This document shows, one piece after another, positions 1 to 8,792 of a DNA stretch of 64,000 nucleotides. Source of the stretch: Bradyrhizobium sp. Tv2a-2 (GTDB lineage Bacteria > Pseudomonadota > Alphaproteobacteria > Rhizobiales > Xanthobacteraceae); the NCBI RefSeq assembly GCF_000472425.1, contig NZ_AXAI01000031.1, forward strand, positions 1-64,000, written 5' to 3'. The notes beneath the pieces are model-generated. The model searched no databases and was not told the DNA's origin. It was given only the letters and a program-made list of their open reading frames with translations. The first letter of the stretch is position 1. Each line of letters starts with the position of its first letter. Both the position numbers and the translations under genes were made by a program.

Positions 1-173
1 GATGACGCGCAAGCCTCAATGCCGACCATGCACGGCGGCAGTTTCTGGAAAAATGCCAAGATGTGTCGGCGCCGCAACTGACGGCGCAAAACGACCTGGC
101 CGGCTGCATCAACGCCGTGTACTTGAAAGACCGACTTTGCGATATCCAGACCGATCGTCGAAATTGACTGCAT
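1..173 (-). CDS. IS110-family transposase, N-terminal part (cut by window edge)
   Basis: The first 57 codons of a transposase read leftwards out of the window. The ATG is at 171-173. The protein begins with a motif of the form GLDIAKSVFQVHGVD, typical of the N-terminal DEDD (RuvC-like) domain of IS110-family transposases, where the first catalytic Asp sits. It continues through a basic stretch (RRQLRRRHI) to a GIEACAS segment. The C-terminal domain with the catalytic Ser lies outside the window, so intactness cannot be judged. The 5' noncoding stretch to the right belongs to the element's left end. Confidence 0.85.
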   Translation of the reverse strand, partial: MQSISTIGLDIAKSVFQVHGVDAAGQVVLRRQLRRRHILAFFQKLPPCMVGIEACAS

Positions 174-275
174 AGGCTGCTCCTCCGAATCGTGGAGCCT
201 CAATCGGCACCCACTCCTTGGCGCTCTCGCGCCGGTGGAGGAGCCGTCCACAGCATCACAAGCGGTGATTGCCCT
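174..275 (-). other. IS110 left-end noncoding region, structured
   Basis: Noncoding DNA directly upstream of the IS110 transposase start, containing short inverted repeats such as GGCGC/GCGCC around a TCTC loop (220-233) and CTCC/GGAG pairs. IS110-family elements carry a structured bridge RNA in a noncoding end. This is the position where one would be expected, but the fold and the exact element boundary were not determined. Confidence 0.35.
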
Positions 276-357
276 GCACAGGAAAAGCGACCAGTATAGT
301 AATCACTTTGTATCCAGTGCCTCGGCGCAATTGCACGCCAACCAGGAGGAAAAACTG

Positions 358-738
358 ATGATCAAGGCGCTCGCCCTCGCGTGTGTAACACTGCAGGTCA
401 TTGCGGGATCAGCCCTCGCACAACAGGCTGGCATCAAGCGTACCGTTCTTCACTCAATTGATTTTCCCGAGGGCTACACGACCGTAACTGCGGTAGTAGA
501 ACTCCCTGCCGCAACTTGTGCAGGCCGCCACACTCATCCGGGAATAGACAGTGGCTACGTCATCGAGGGTGACTTCGTCCTTAAGGTGGACGGAAAACCT
601 GAACAAAAACTCAAGGCTGGCGACTCATTCGAAACGCAGCCTATGACGATACATGATGCTTGCTCAGTATCCGGTACCAAGCTGGTCGATACTTGGGTAA
701 TAGAAAGAGGCAAACCGCTGGCGACCCCGGCGAACTGA
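358..738 (+). CDS. secreted cupin-domain protein
   Basis: A 126-residue small cupin with an N-terminal signal peptide (about residues 1-21, ending in ALA-QQ), so probably periplasmic. The cupin core shows a metal-binding-type motif, RHTHPGIDSGYVIEG, followed by a conserved G and a late H in PMTIHDAC. I chose the ATG at 358 because a strong AGGAGG lies 8 bases upstream. An upstream in-frame extension lacks a ribosome site. It stands alone between the IS110 end and a convergent cupin-type gene. The substrate is not predictable; similar small secreted cupins are usually annotated only by fold. Confidence 0.8.
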   Translation: MIKALALACVTLQVIAGSALAQQAGIKRTVLHSIDFPEGYTTVTAVVELPAATCAGRHTHPGIDSGYVIEGDFVLKVDGKPEQKLKAGDSFETQPMTIHDACSVSGTKLVDTWVIERGKPLATPAN

Positions 739-946
739 TTGGCGATGTACGAAGCGGAATTTCGCTTTCGAGCGCATTCGGTCGATTGCAGCACGTAACG
801 TCTATGACTGCTTCGGGTCATCAGCGTCGGTTGCGCCGCGTTGCCGGCTTTTCCGCTCCACCCCCTGAAAGCCGACATTCGGTTGATCGCCGGAGTTCGC
901 CGGTGTGGGCCAGCAGCGGGCAACCGTCGGTTCAGTTTGGATAAAC

Positions 947-1525
947 TCAACGTAGGCCGGCGAGGTGCCGTTGACTCGCTTCGTAACGAGCATTGGCTTC
1001 CTCAAATAGGCGTCGCCTCTGCTCACGGTCCAAGGGGTGCTCGTGAAGGGTCAGCGAGTCCCATTCGCTGCGCTCAGCGGCAAAAAAATCGCCGCCGTAA
1101 ATGTGGATTGCGCCGGTCAGCCGATCAATCGGGTTGATGACCGAGTGGATAATGTCGGAGTCGAATGCCACGGCGTCGCCTTCGCAGAGAGCCTTCGCAC
1201 CAGCGGCCTCGACTTTGTTTGGAGTGCTTGGAATGCGTCGCCAGAAGATATTGTCTTCTCGACCTGAGTAAACGCCGATCACGGCCCACATCCGGTGATC
1301 GTGAGGCATCACCATCATGCCGGGCGCCCAGACGACGTTGAGGATTGTAAGCGCGTCCGAATGGAAGAGCTTGCGACTCTCGGGGCGCTCCGGCTCGCCG
1401 AGCCCTCTGAGGACTGCCGCCGGTTCGGACAGAGCGCGTGCAAGGACCTCACGAACCGCCTTGTGGGTTGGGTCCGCCGCCGAAGCTGCGCGGCAGTCGG
1501 CGATGAATTGCGCGGTTTCAAACAT
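947..1525 (-). CDS. cysteine-dioxygenase-like cupin metalloprotein
   Basis: A 192-residue protein resembling predicted metal-dependent enzymes of the double-stranded beta-helix superfamily (cysteine dioxygenase-like). The core shows APGMMVMPHDHRMWAVIGVYSG, where the HDH pair and downstream residues would bind the metal, and DIIHSVINP with a third His. A good AGGAG precedes the ATG (reading leftwards from 1525). The protein is full length for this family and has no signal peptide, so it is cytoplasmic. The cysteine-dioxygenase relationship rests on motif shape only; another thiol or small-molecule substrate is equally possible. Confidence 0.75.
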   Translation of the reverse strand: MFETAQFIADCRAASAADPTHKAVREVLARALSEPAAVLRGLGEPERPESRKLFHSDALTILNVVWAPGMMVMPHDHRMWAVIGVYSGREDNIFWRRIPSTPNKVEAAGAKALCEGDAVAFDSDIIHSVINPIDRLTGAIHIYGGDFFAAERSEWDSLTLHEHPLDREQRRRLFEEANARYEASQRHLAGLR

Positions 1526-1600
1526 ACCAATCTCCTATTAGAGACCAATGCCGTTAACCGGATCGCCCGGCGGCTCAATGTGTGCGCGACCTCTCTTGGC

Positions 1601-1873
1601 TTAAACTTCCTGCTCTGCGGTTGCTTCTCGTCCGTTCGATTCGTTGTCGCGCGACCATTCATGGCGTCCTTGCGCGATCTCCAGTCCGTGCCGGCGTCCC
1701 TCCGCGATGCCCTGGGCGATTGCCCTTGCAACAAACTGTGCATCAGCAGGCGAGAGATGTTCCAAAAGCTTCCATGAACACGCGATCTGTCGACCACGTT
1801 CCAGGTCCCCGTAGCAAGCAACAGGAGGCGGCGGCTTGATCGGCATTCGCAACTCCGGGACCGCTGTGACCAA
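1601..1873 (-). CDS. small hypothetical protein
   Basis: An open frame of 90 codons with an internal alternative ATG at codon 10. The centre, RQIACSWKLLEHLSPADAQFVARAIAQGIAEGRRHG, looks helical and natural in composition, with an Ala-rich amphipathic helix. The C-terminus is charged and low complexity. No family is recognised. It lies upstream of the cysteine-dioxygenase-like gene on the same strand with about 75 bases between them, but nothing links their functions. It may be a real small protein or chance coding in GC-rich DNA. Confidence 0.4.
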   Translation of the reverse strand: MVTAVPELRMPIKPPPPVACYGDLERGRQIACSWKLLEHLSPADAQFVARAIAQGIAEGRRHGLEIAQGRHEWSRDNESNGREATAEQEV

Positions 1874-2066
1874 AAATCTACATCACCTGCGATTCGTCAG
1901 CCATGCGCTTCAATCTGCATATTTGGCATTTTGCGTTGCGAGATGCATGGCGACCGGTCAATCAAACCAGCGTCCGCTCAGGGTCTTTTGCATCGATTTT
2001 GGCATGTCCGCAGCATGTCCGGTAAGGGGGCAATCTCGGAAATGCCGATTGTCCGGTTTTTGCTGA

Positions 2067-2442
2067 TTGAAGGCATCGGTTCTTGCCCTCACGCCGGGTG
2101 AGGCGCACGACAATCGGCTGTATTCGGTTCTCCTCGGCACATTCCTTCCAAAAACGATGTTACTCGCGGATCGCGGATACGACGCAGACTGGATCAGGAA
2201 ATTGGCCCGCCAGCAAGGCGCATCGGCCATCATCCCGCCGAAGTGCAATCGCAAAGACCCTATCTACTTCAGCCCTTACCTGTACCGCGCGCGCAACTTG
2301 ATCGAGCGGTTCTTCAACAAGATCAAGCAACGTCGGCGTGTCGCAACCCGATATGACAAACAAGCTGGCAGCTAACTGCCTAGCGTTCGTCAAGCTCGAA
2401 TCCGTCCGCATTTGGCTACGTGCTAATGAGTCCGCGCCCTAG
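2067..2442 (+). pseudogene. IS5-family transposase remnant, frameshifted
   Basis: The C-terminal half of an IS4/IS5-superfamily DDE transposase. It shows LTPGEAHDNRL, then LLADRGYDADWIR (second catalytic Asp region), PPKCNRKDPI, and RARNLIERFFNKIKQRRRVATRYDK with the catalytic Glu. Just after the RYDK motif a frameshift in the A/C-rich codons gives a premature stop at 2373-2375. In the shifted frame the expected ending continues (LAAN-LAFVKL-S-RIWLRANES) to a TAG at 2440-2442. The N-terminal half is absent upstream, so this is a dead fragment. Confidence 0.85.
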
Positions 2443-2894
2443 CTCAAAAATATTTGCACTGTTGCGGCCTGTCTGGTTGATCCCAGGCGAGCCGTTGTGC
2501 TTCTTGGCGACAATCAACCGCGCGATTCGTCCATTGCCGCAGCGATTTTTCCCAATCAGGCTTGTAATCGCGTCCGGCGTCTTTTGGTGCGCGTTCATGG
2601 GGGCCGGTGTAGCGCTGCGGCCAGTTCAAAATGCCGCACCGCCCCCCGCTGCTAGCGAGCTGTTCGCCACGCCGACTATGGTACGGACCCTTGCGATCAC
2701 GCCCGAGCCGTCATTCGAGCAACGCTGGCAGGTACCGACTCCGCAGTTTACACCGTGGATTGTTGACCAGGATGAACCATCAGCTCCGAACGGCGAGCAG
2801 CGTAGCGCACGAGGTGCCGAGAAGCGGCACCAGGGGCCGCCACTTTCACATCGGCAGTCATCTGTCCTGGAGGTGCAGACGCCATCGCAGCGCC
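2443..2894. other. intergenic stretch with no supported gene
   Basis: About 450 bases between the IS5 remnant and the lapA-like gene. An open frame on the + strand has a hydrophobic segment followed by Pro-rich sequence, but it starts inside the transposase remnant, lacks a ribosome site and runs antisense into the lapA-like gene. I see no RNA gene or clear repeat here. Confidence 0.4.
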
Positions 2895-3125
2895 TCACGA
2901 CGCGTTGCCGCTCCCGCGTGCGCCCCGATAGGACCGGCGCAGCAGCGCAAACAGGCTGCCGCCGGTGACCGCGCCGAGCAGGTAGACAACGATCGTCAAC
3001 AGCGCGAGCGGGGCACGGACCTCGAAGCGAAGCAGCGACATGGTCACGACCTCGAGGTTCTGCATGGCGAAGATGAGCGTTGCCAGCGCAAACAGCACGA
3101 TCGCCGCAAGATAGATCCAGCGCAT
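2895..3125 (-). CDS. LapA-domain (DUF1049) membrane protein
   Basis: A 76-residue inner-membrane protein with two hydrophobic segments (about residues 4-22 and 40-62). Between them lies the conserved FAMQNLEVVTMSLLRFEVRAPLA pattern of the LapA/DUF1049 family (Gln-Asn followed by a short beta segment). In E. coli, LapA works with LapB in regulating lipopolysaccharide assembly; many alphaproteobacterial members are unstudied. The C-terminus is basic and cytoplasmic. It is followed at some distance by the HdeD-like gene upstream on the same strand, so the two may be cotranscribed. Confidence 0.85.
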   Translation of the reverse strand: MRWIYLAAIVLFALATLIFAMQNLEVVTMSLLRFEVRAPLALLTIVVYLLGAVTGGSLFALLRRSYRGARGSGNAS

Positions 3126-3161
3126 CCGCCGCCTCCTGCTGCCGACAACGCGCGGATTGCG

Positions 3162-3740
3162 TCAGGCAGTCGCCGCCCGGCGCAATCCGAAGCCAAGTCC
3201 GATCCAGCTCGCGCCCGCGAAGATCAGGTCGATGCCCAGGAAAATCCCGAGCGTATAGACGCTGCTGACGGGCCAGTGCGCCAGAATGATTCCGCCGAGC
3301 AGGAGCGTGATGACGCCTGACAGCGCCACCCAGATCCACGGCGATTCGCGCTTCATGCTGAAGGCGAGAAAGATCCGCACCAGGCCCGAGGCGACCAGCG
3401 AGGCGCCGAGCACGAGCGTCAGCACGGCGGCTGCGAGCAGCGGATTTTCGAAGGCGAAAAAACCCGCGATGATGTAGAGGACGCCGAGCAGCGCCCAGAC
3501 CAGGAACTTGCCCCAGGTCTTGATCTGGAAGGCGTTGAAGACTTCGGCGACGCCGGCGATGATCATCATCACGCCGACAACGAAGACGCTTGCCACCGTC
3601 GCCATCACCACGCTGCCGAGCGCAATGAAGCCGGCAATGACATAGACGACGCCGAGCGCGATGATCCAGCCCGAACCGGCACGCAGCGGCGCCATATCAT
3701 GGGCAGGTGAGCCTGGCATCGTGTTGGAGAGATTTGTCAT
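3162..3740 (-). CDS. HdeD-family (DUF308) membrane protein
   Basis: A 192-residue polytopic protein with six hydrophobic segments arranged as three repeated helix pairs, each marked by Gly-rich helices (GVVYVIAGFIAL, GVLYIIAGFFAF, GVITLLLGGIIL). This is the DUF308/HdeD pattern; E. coli HdeD is an acid-resistance membrane protein. The ATG at 3740 is preceded by GGAGG with good spacing. A longer in-frame extension upstream has no ribosome site and an unlikely Cys/Arg-rich sequence. The molecular function of the family is unclear. Confidence 0.85.
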   Translation of the reverse strand: MTNLSNTMPGSPAHDMAPLRAGSGWIIALGVVYVIAGFIALGSVVMATVASVFVVGVMMIIAGVAEVFNAFQIKTWGKFLVWALLGVLYIIAGFFAFENPLLAAAVLTLVLGASLVASGLVRIFLAFSMKRESPWIWVALSGVITLLLGGIILAHWPVSSVYTLGIFLGIDLIFAGASWIGLGFGLRRAATA

Positions 3741-3898
3741 GGCAGTCCTCCGGTCCGAATCGTGAGGTCTTGCGGGAGACCACGCTAGGATAGCGAAGGC
3801 GGGACGCGGCAGACAACAGGTATTGCAGGACCGCTTCATTCTATTTTGGATAAATTGTATCGTTTGCCCGCAACGAACGATCTTCGGGACACCGGCTC

Positions 3899-4765
3899 AT
3901 GCCGCCATCCGCTCTGTCGGCCGCCAATGGCCTCTCGATCCGCACCATGCGACCGGAAGAGGTTGCCCTGGCAGTGGATTGGGCCGCGACCGAAGGCTGG
4001 AACCCCGGTCTTTCCGATGCCGCCTGCTTTGCAGTTCCCGATCCGGAAGGCTTCTTCCTGGGCGAAGTCGACGGGGTACCCGCCGCAACGGTCTCCTGCA
4101 TCAATTACAACGACCGCTTTGCATTTCTTGGCTTCTACATCGTGCGTCCGGACCTGCGCGGCCGCGGCTTCGGATTGCAGATATGGAATGCGGCCGTCGC
4201 ACATGCCGGATCGCGCGTGATCGGCCTCGACGGCGTGGTGGCGCAGCAGGAGAACTACCGGAAATCCGGCTTCAACTTCGCTTATCCGAACGTGCGCTAC
4301 GGCGGCACGGTCACGTCAACGAGCACGCCGCGGGCCGAGGTGATTGCACTGACGGATGTCCCGTTCGCGACCATCGAGGCCGACGACGCGACGGTGTTTC
4401 CGGCACCCCGGGGCGCGTTCCTGCGGGCGTGGATCGACGTGCCCGGGCACGTTGGTTGCGCGCTGATGCGTGACGGCCGGCTTGTCGGCTGGGGCGTGAT
4501 CCGGCCCTGCCGCAAGGGCCACAAGATCGGCCCTTTGGTCGCCGAGGACCGGGCTACGGCCGAGACAATTTTGGCAGCCTTGCTGGCAAGACTGACCGGC
4601 GGCGAGATTTTTCTTGATGTACCCGGCGTCAACCCCGACGCGATCGCCTTGGCGCAGAGCCTGGGGCTGTCGCCAGTGTTCGAGACCGCCCGCATGTATA
4701 CGGGTGCAATCCCGAAACTGCGCCTGGAGAAGGTGTTCGGCGTCACGACCTTCGAGTTGGGTTAG
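3899..4765 (+). CDS. GNAT N-acetyltransferase with C-terminal second domain
   Basis: A 288-residue protein. The N-terminal half is a GNAT fold: the acetyl-CoA loop motif RPDLRGRGFG is at residues 83-92, after the FLGFYIV strand, and NYRKSGF follows. The C-terminal half (about 150-288) has a second acetyltransferase-like unit (VGWGVIRPCRKGHKIGPLVAED) as in two-domain GNATs of the YitH type. The substrate is unknown. It stands alone, divergent from the HdeD-like gene. The ATG at 3899 has only a weak ribosome site, but no better start lies nearby. Confidence 0.85.
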   Translation: MPPSALSAANGLSIRTMRPEEVALAVDWAATEGWNPGLSDAACFAVPDPEGFFLGEVDGVPAATVSCINYNDRFAFLGFYIVRPDLRGRGFGLQIWNAAVAHAGSRVIGLDGVVAQQENYRKSGFNFAYPNVRYGGTVTSTSTPRAEVIALTDVPFATIEADDATVFPAPRGAFLRAWIDVPGHVGCALMRDGRLVGWGVIRPCRKGHKIGPLVAEDRATAETILAALLARLTGGEIFLDVPGVNPDAIALAQSLGLSPVFETARMYTGAIPKLRLEKVFGVTTFELG

Positions 4766-4861
4766 CTGTGTGCCGCATGAGCGAAAGCAACATGCGGGAC
4801 TCCCCGGGTATCGCTCCGCTCACCCCATCTACGCGTCCGTACGAAGCAGCTCAACGCCTCG

Positions 4862-5476
4862 TCAGAAACACAGGCTCAACAGCTTGACGTGGCACTCGGA
4901 GGCCGCGGGCGCCGCGCGGGCTTCGCGTTTGACCACGACTTCGCGCTTCACCGCGACCATCGGCTCCTTCTCCTTGCGGCCCTTCGGCGACTTCGGCTTG
5001 TTCTCCTCATAATCGCCGGCAATCTCCATGGCCCAATAGGTGCGCTTGCCAGAGGCGTCCTTGGCGCTGGCGATGCCGACGCGGGAGGCGTTGTGGAGCA
5101 GGAGGTTCTTGCGGTGCTCGCTGGAATTGATCCACTGATCGAGGGTCTTCGGGAACGTATCGTAGCCGTAAGCGATGTTCTCGGCGGCGCGGCCGGCGCG
5201 CGACGGCGCGATCCGCGACGAGAACGAGCCCAGCACGCTGTGATCGAGCGTGTTCCTGCCGGCCATCGCTCTCGCCTGCTCGAGGGCAATGCGGTTGAGC
5301 GTCGGATCGATCGTCACGGTGCCTTCGCCGTGGTTATGGCGGAAGCCCGAGATCAATTGCGCAGCCGTCGCCTCCGCGGCGCGGGCCGGATCAACGGACA
5401 GCGCCAGCGCGGACACTGCAACCAACAATGCTATGATTCGAATGATCATCGCCCCCGGGCGCCCCGATACGATCAT
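4862..5476 (-). CDS. secreted CAP-domain (SCP/PR-1) protein
   Basis: A 204-residue exported protein. A signal peptide (hydrophobic residues about 11-28, cleavage near ARAAE) is followed by a CAP domain. Its hallmarks are LNRIALEQARAMAGRN-LDHS with the cavity His, AENIAYGYDTF, and the SSEHRKNLLLHNASRVGIA segment. The last 50 residues are a Lys-rich tail ending in a Cys-containing stretch. Bacterial CAP proteins are extracytoplasmic and mostly of unknown function. An alternative start exists at codon 10 (5449). It is convergent with the preceding GNAT gene. Confidence 0.85.
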   Translation of the reverse strand: MIVSGRPGAMIIRIIALLVAVSALALSVDPARAAEATAAQLISGFRHNHGEGTVTIDPTLNRIALEQARAMAGRNTLDHSVLGSFSSRIAPSRAGRAAENIAYGYDTFPKTLDQWINSSEHRKNLLLHNASRVGIASAKDASGKRTYWAMEIAGDYEENKPKSPKGRKEKEPMVAVKREVVVKREARAAPAASECHVKLLSLCF

Positions 5477-5520
5477 GTGCCTTTTGGCGGCCCAAAACCG
5501 GCCTTTTGATGGCCGCAGGC

Positions 5521-5616
5521 CTATTCAACCGCCGCCAGCGGATAGATATCGATCGCGGCGCGCACGCGCTCGGCGCCGGCTTCCGGCACGAACACAACGA
5601 TCTTGTAGGTCTGCAT
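5521..5616 (-). pseudogene. possible N-terminal remnant of a YqfO/Nif3-associated-type protein
   Basis: A 31-codon frame starting MQTYKIVVFVPEAGAERV. This resembles the first strand and helix of small YqfO-type proteins (normally about 100 residues), which begin with a (Y)K-hydrophobic-FVPE pattern. The frame stops after YPLAAVE, so most of the domain is missing. It could equally be a chance match; only the first 20 residues support it. Confidence 0.25.
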
Positions 5617-5806
5617 CGGCCCCGGACTTTCGATCTGCCCATTCAATGAGCGCTTCCTGCCCTACACCGCGCCGAAGAGGCAACCACCTCTGCCCACACT
5701 CGCCATGGCCGCCGACCCTGCCATCCCGAAACAACGCTTGTGCGGCGCAGCATGAAGACTAAATTACGCTGAGATTCAAACTTTAAATTACGGAAGTTCT
5801 TTCCCT

Positions 5807-7090
5807 TTGGCCGATATCAATGCCAATGCCTCGGTTGAGTCCTCTGCGAAAGAGGCCTCGAGGCACCTCCCCATGGGCTTCGCCGAATTCGTCGTCGTGA
5901 TCGCAACGATCATGGCGCTGAATCCGCTGGCCATGGACATGATGCTGCCTGCGCTGCCGAACATCGGTTCCGCCTTCCACATCGACGTGGCGAACCGCCT
6001 GCAGGCGGTGCTGTCGGCGTTCCTGATCGGCTTCGGCGTCGGACAATTCGTCATCGGTCCGCTTTCAGACAGCTTTGGCCGCCGGCCGGTGCTGCTCGGC
6101 GGCATGGTGCTCTATGCCATTGCGAGCGTGCTGGCGATCGCGGCGCCCTCGTTCGAAACGCTGCTGCTGGCGCGGGCGCTGGAAGGGCTCGGCACCTCGG
6201 CGACACGGGTGATCGCGACATCCGTGGTGCGCGACTGCTACGCCGGCCGCCGCATGGCGAGCGTGGTGTCGCTTGCGATGATGGTGTTCATCGCGGTGCC
6301 CGTGGTGGCGCCCTCGTTCGGCCAGGCGGTGATGGCGCTGACGCATTGGCGCGGCATCTTCGTGGTGCTCATGGTCTACGGCATCGTGGCGCTGGTCTGG
6401 ACCTGGCTGCGGCTGCCGGAGACGCTGCCCAGGCCCGAGCGCAAGGCGTTTTCGATCCCTGACGTGCTCGATGCCTATCGTCAGACCGTGACCAACCGCC
6501 AGACCCTGGGCTATGCGATCGCCGCAGGCGGCGTCATGGGCGCGCTGTTTGCTTTCGTGTTCTGCGCGCAGCAGGTGTTCACCGGCATCTACAAGCTCGG
6601 TCACTATTTCCCGCTCGCCTTTGCCGGCATTGCCGTCGGCGTCGCCGTGGCCGGCTTCCTCAATGCCAGGCTTGTCGGGCGGCTCGGCATGCGCGTGATC
6701 TCGCACAGTGCGCTGATTGGCTATATCGCCGTGGCGGCGACCCTGTTCGTGGCCGAGCAAGCCAATGCGGTGCCCTTTCCGCTGTTCATGGCGCTGTCGG
6801 CGCTGATGATGTTCTTCTTCGGGCTGATGACGGCGAATTTCACCGCGCTCGCCATGGAGCCGCAGGGCCGCATCGCGGGCACGGCCTCCTCGCTCTACGG
6901 CTCGATCACGACGCTGCTCGGCATCGGTATCGGCACCACCATCGGCCAGGCCTATGATGGCACGTTGATGCCGTTTTCGATCGGCTTCCTGCTCTGCACG
7001 CTGGCGACGCTCGTGGTGGTGGCGATCACGGAGAAGGGACGGCTGTTCAAGCCGCACGCCCAAGTAAAGAACGGAGTGAAGAACGGGTAG
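5807..7090 (+). CDS. MFS multidrug efflux transporter, Bcr/CflA type
   Basis: A 427-residue, twelve-helix major facilitator. It has the DHA1 Bcr/CflA signature: early MDMMLPALPNI in helix 1, GQFVIGPLSDSFGRRPVLLGG between helices 2 and 3 (motif A), and LEGLGTSATRVIATSVVRDCYAG near helices 4 and 5. It probably exports drugs or small metabolites by proton antiport across the inner membrane. The start shown is a TTG with a weak upstream site; an ATG at 5873 just before the first helix is a credible alternative. It converges on ppk2 with a 10-base gap. Confidence 0.88.
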   Translation: MADINANASVESSAKEASRHLPMGFAEFVVVIATIMALNPLAMDMMLPALPNIGSAFHIDVANRLQAVLSAFLIGFGVGQFVIGPLSDSFGRRPVLLGGMVLYAIASVLAIAAPSFETLLLARALEGLGTSATRVIATSVVRDCYAGRRMASVVSLAMMVFIAVPVVAPSFGQAVMALTHWRGIFVVLMVYGIVALVWTWLRLPETLPRPERKAFSIPDVLDAYRQTVTNRQTLGYAIAAGGVMGALFAFVFCAQQVFTGIYKLGHYFPLAFAGIAVGVAVAGFLNARLVGRLGMRVISHSALIGYIAVAATLFVAEQANAVPFPLFMALSALMMFFFGLMTANFTALAMEPQGRIAGTASSLYGSITTLLGIGIGTTIGQAYDGTLMPFSIGFLLCTLATLVVVAITEKGRLFKPHAQVKNGVKNG

Positions 7091-7100
7091 TCACGTAGCC

Positions 7101-8051
7101 CTATTTGGCGGCCACCTTCCGCCGCGCCAATCTCTTCGCCCCGCGCTTGCCTTCCGCCTCCAGCGCCTTGCGCACCTTCGCGAATTCCTTCAGCGAGGCC
7201 TTGTCGGCGCGCGGGAATCTCAGGTCGAGCGCGTCGAGCGCTTTCACGATGGTCGAGCCGATCACCACCCGCGCGAACCATTTGTGGTCGGCTGGCACCA
7301 CATGCCAGGGCGCTGTCGGCGTGGAGGTGTGGCGCAGGATGTCCTGGTAGACCGCCTGATAGCGGTCCCACCAGGCGCGCTCGTGAACATCGCTCATGGA
7401 GAACTTCCAGAGCTTTGACGGCACCTCCAGCCGATCGAGAAAGCGCTGCCGCTGCTCCTCCTTGGAGATGTTGAGGAAGAATTTCAGGATCACGGTGCCG
7501 TTGCGGGACAGATAGCGCTCGAACGCCGCGATGTCCTCGAAGCGCTCGCGCCAGATGTTCTTCGTGGCGAGCTTCGGCGGCAGCTTCTCCGCCGCGAGCA
7601 CCTCGGGGTGTACCCGCGTGACCAGGCACTCCTCGTAATAGGAGCGATTGAAGATACCGATCATGCCGCGCCTCGGCAGCGCGATCGTGCTGCGCCACAT
7701 GAAGTCATGATCAAGCTCATGAGAGGTCGGCTGCTTGAAGGAGGTCACCTCGCAGCCCTGCGGGTTGACGTCTTCGAAGATGTGCTTGATGGTCGAGTCC
7801 TTTCCTGCGGCGTCCATGCCCTGCAGGATGACCAGGACCGACCAGCGGTCCTGCGCGTAGAGCCTTTCCTGATAGTCAGCAAGGCGCTTGCGGTTCGCCT
7901 CCAGGATCTTTTCCGCCTCGTCCTTGTCGAGGCCGCCCTTCCCGTCGGTCTTCTGCGATCTGAGATGAAATCGCGCCGAGCCGTCGATCCGGTAGGGCGA
8001 GATGAAACGGTCGAGTTCGGCGGCGGTGGAGCGGGAATGGGCTTTGGGCAT
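7101..8051 (-). CDS. ppk2: polyphosphate kinase 2 family protein
   Basis: A 316-residue cytoplasmic enzyme of the PPK2 family, which transfers phosphate between polyphosphate and nucleotides. The Walker A motif GMDAAGKDS is at residues 78-86. The lid and Walker B region appears as FNRSYYEECLVTRVHPE near 134-150, followed by RFEDIAAFERYL, NGTVILKFFLNISKEEQRQRFLDR and the W-D-RY-AVYQDIL segment. Length and motifs fit single-domain class I PPK2 enzymes. The C-terminal 40 residues are Lys/Arg/Ala-rich. Whether it prefers ADP, GDP or AMP cannot be read from the sequence. Confidence 0.93.
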   Translation of the reverse strand: MPKAHSRSTAAELDRFISPYRIDGSARFHLRSQKTDGKGGLDKDEAEKILEANRKRLADYQERLYAQDRWSVLVILQGMDAAGKDSTIKHIFEDVNPQGCEVTSFKQPTSHELDHDFMWRSTIALPRRGMIGIFNRSYYEECLVTRVHPEVLAAEKLPPKLATKNIWRERFEDIAAFERYLSRNGTVILKFFLNISKEEQRQRFLDRLEVPSKLWKFSMSDVHERAWWDRYQAVYQDILRHTSTPTAPWHVVPADHKWFARVVIGSTIVKALDALDLRFPRADKASLKEFAKVRKALEAEGKRGAKRLARRKVAAK

Positions 8052-8089
8052 GCGCTGGGGTCCGGGCTTTTTACAACACGAATGACGAC

Positions 8090-8788
8090 TCAGCCGAACT
8101 GCATCTCCAGAAATGCCGTGACGAACATCGGCATGCTGCTTTTGAAGTCGCCCCTTGATCGAACGAGATGCACGGCAGCAAGTTCCGGATGGTCCTGACT
8201 AGCGAGGTTCGCCTCGATCCTCGCGCGCGCCTCCTCGCCCGGCATGTCGAGTTGCAGCGTGCGCATCAGCGCAATCGCGGGACCGCTGACGACGCAATCC
8301 CAGTGCGCTGCGGCACGATAGTCCGCGGGCGACAGCCCCGTCTCCTCCTCGATCTCCCGCGCGACGCTGCCGGCAATATCGAGCCGGTCGCCAAAGACAT
8401 CGTCGCGGTCGGGCGTGCCGGCGGGAAAATAGATGCGGCCGGCGTTGGAGGTGTCCGCGCCCATCTCGCCGAGCACGAAGGCGCCGTCGGAACAGCGCAG
8501 CGCGCCCATGCCGAAGCCGTTGAAGACCTCGCGATCGGGAAAGCCCCAGTCGCGCCAGGCCAGCATGTCGGCGAAATCGGTCTCGAAATAGGTTGCGGAA
8601 AAATGCGTGCCGTCAAAGGACGGCGCGCGGCCGAGCAGGATGCGGCCGTTCCACAGCTTCGGCCTCTCCCGCTGCTTCTCGGCAAAATGCGCCGCGATCT
8701 CGTCCCGGCGCGTTTGCGCAAAGGGCCAAGCGAAGGGCTCGACGATCAGGTCCAGCGTCTCGACGCGGTGAATACGCGCAGGCGTCAT
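8090..8788 (-). CDS. Nudix hydrolase family protein
   Basis: A 232-residue protein with a central Nudix domain. The Nudix box is recognisable as REIEEETGL at residues 144-152, preceded by the FPAGTPDRDDV loop; the usual initial Gly-x5-Glu part is stretched by a GDRLD insertion. The N-terminal 90 residues (WPFAQTRRDEIAAHF...) resemble the upstream region of larger NUDT-type proteins. The substrate is not predictable. It lies 4 bases upstream of the binding-protein gene's stop on the same strand, so it is probably the last gene of that ABC operon. Confidence 0.8.
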   Translation of the reverse strand: MTPARIHRVETLDLIVEPFAWPFAQTRRDEIAAHFAEKQRERPKLWNGRILLGRAPSFDGTHFSATYFETDFADMLAWRDWGFPDREVFNGFGMGALRCSDGAFVLGEMGADTSNAGRIYFPAGTPDRDDVFGDRLDIAGSVAREIEEETGLSPADYRAAAHWDCVVSGPAIALMRTLQLDMPGEEARARIEANLASQDHPELAAVHLVRSRGDFKSSMPMFVTAFLEMQFG

Positions 8789-8792
8789 ACCG

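Noticed and set aside
2420..2968. 182-codon + strand frame with a hydrophobic start
   Set aside because: It begins inside the IS5 remnant, has no ribosome site, and its last part is antisense to the lapA-like gene with Arg/Gln-rich composition typical of shadow frames.
6065..7063. Long - strand frame opposite the MFS transporter
   Set aside because: His/Arg/Glu-rich composition and exact overlap with a well-supported transporter gene show it is a GC-rich antisense shadow.
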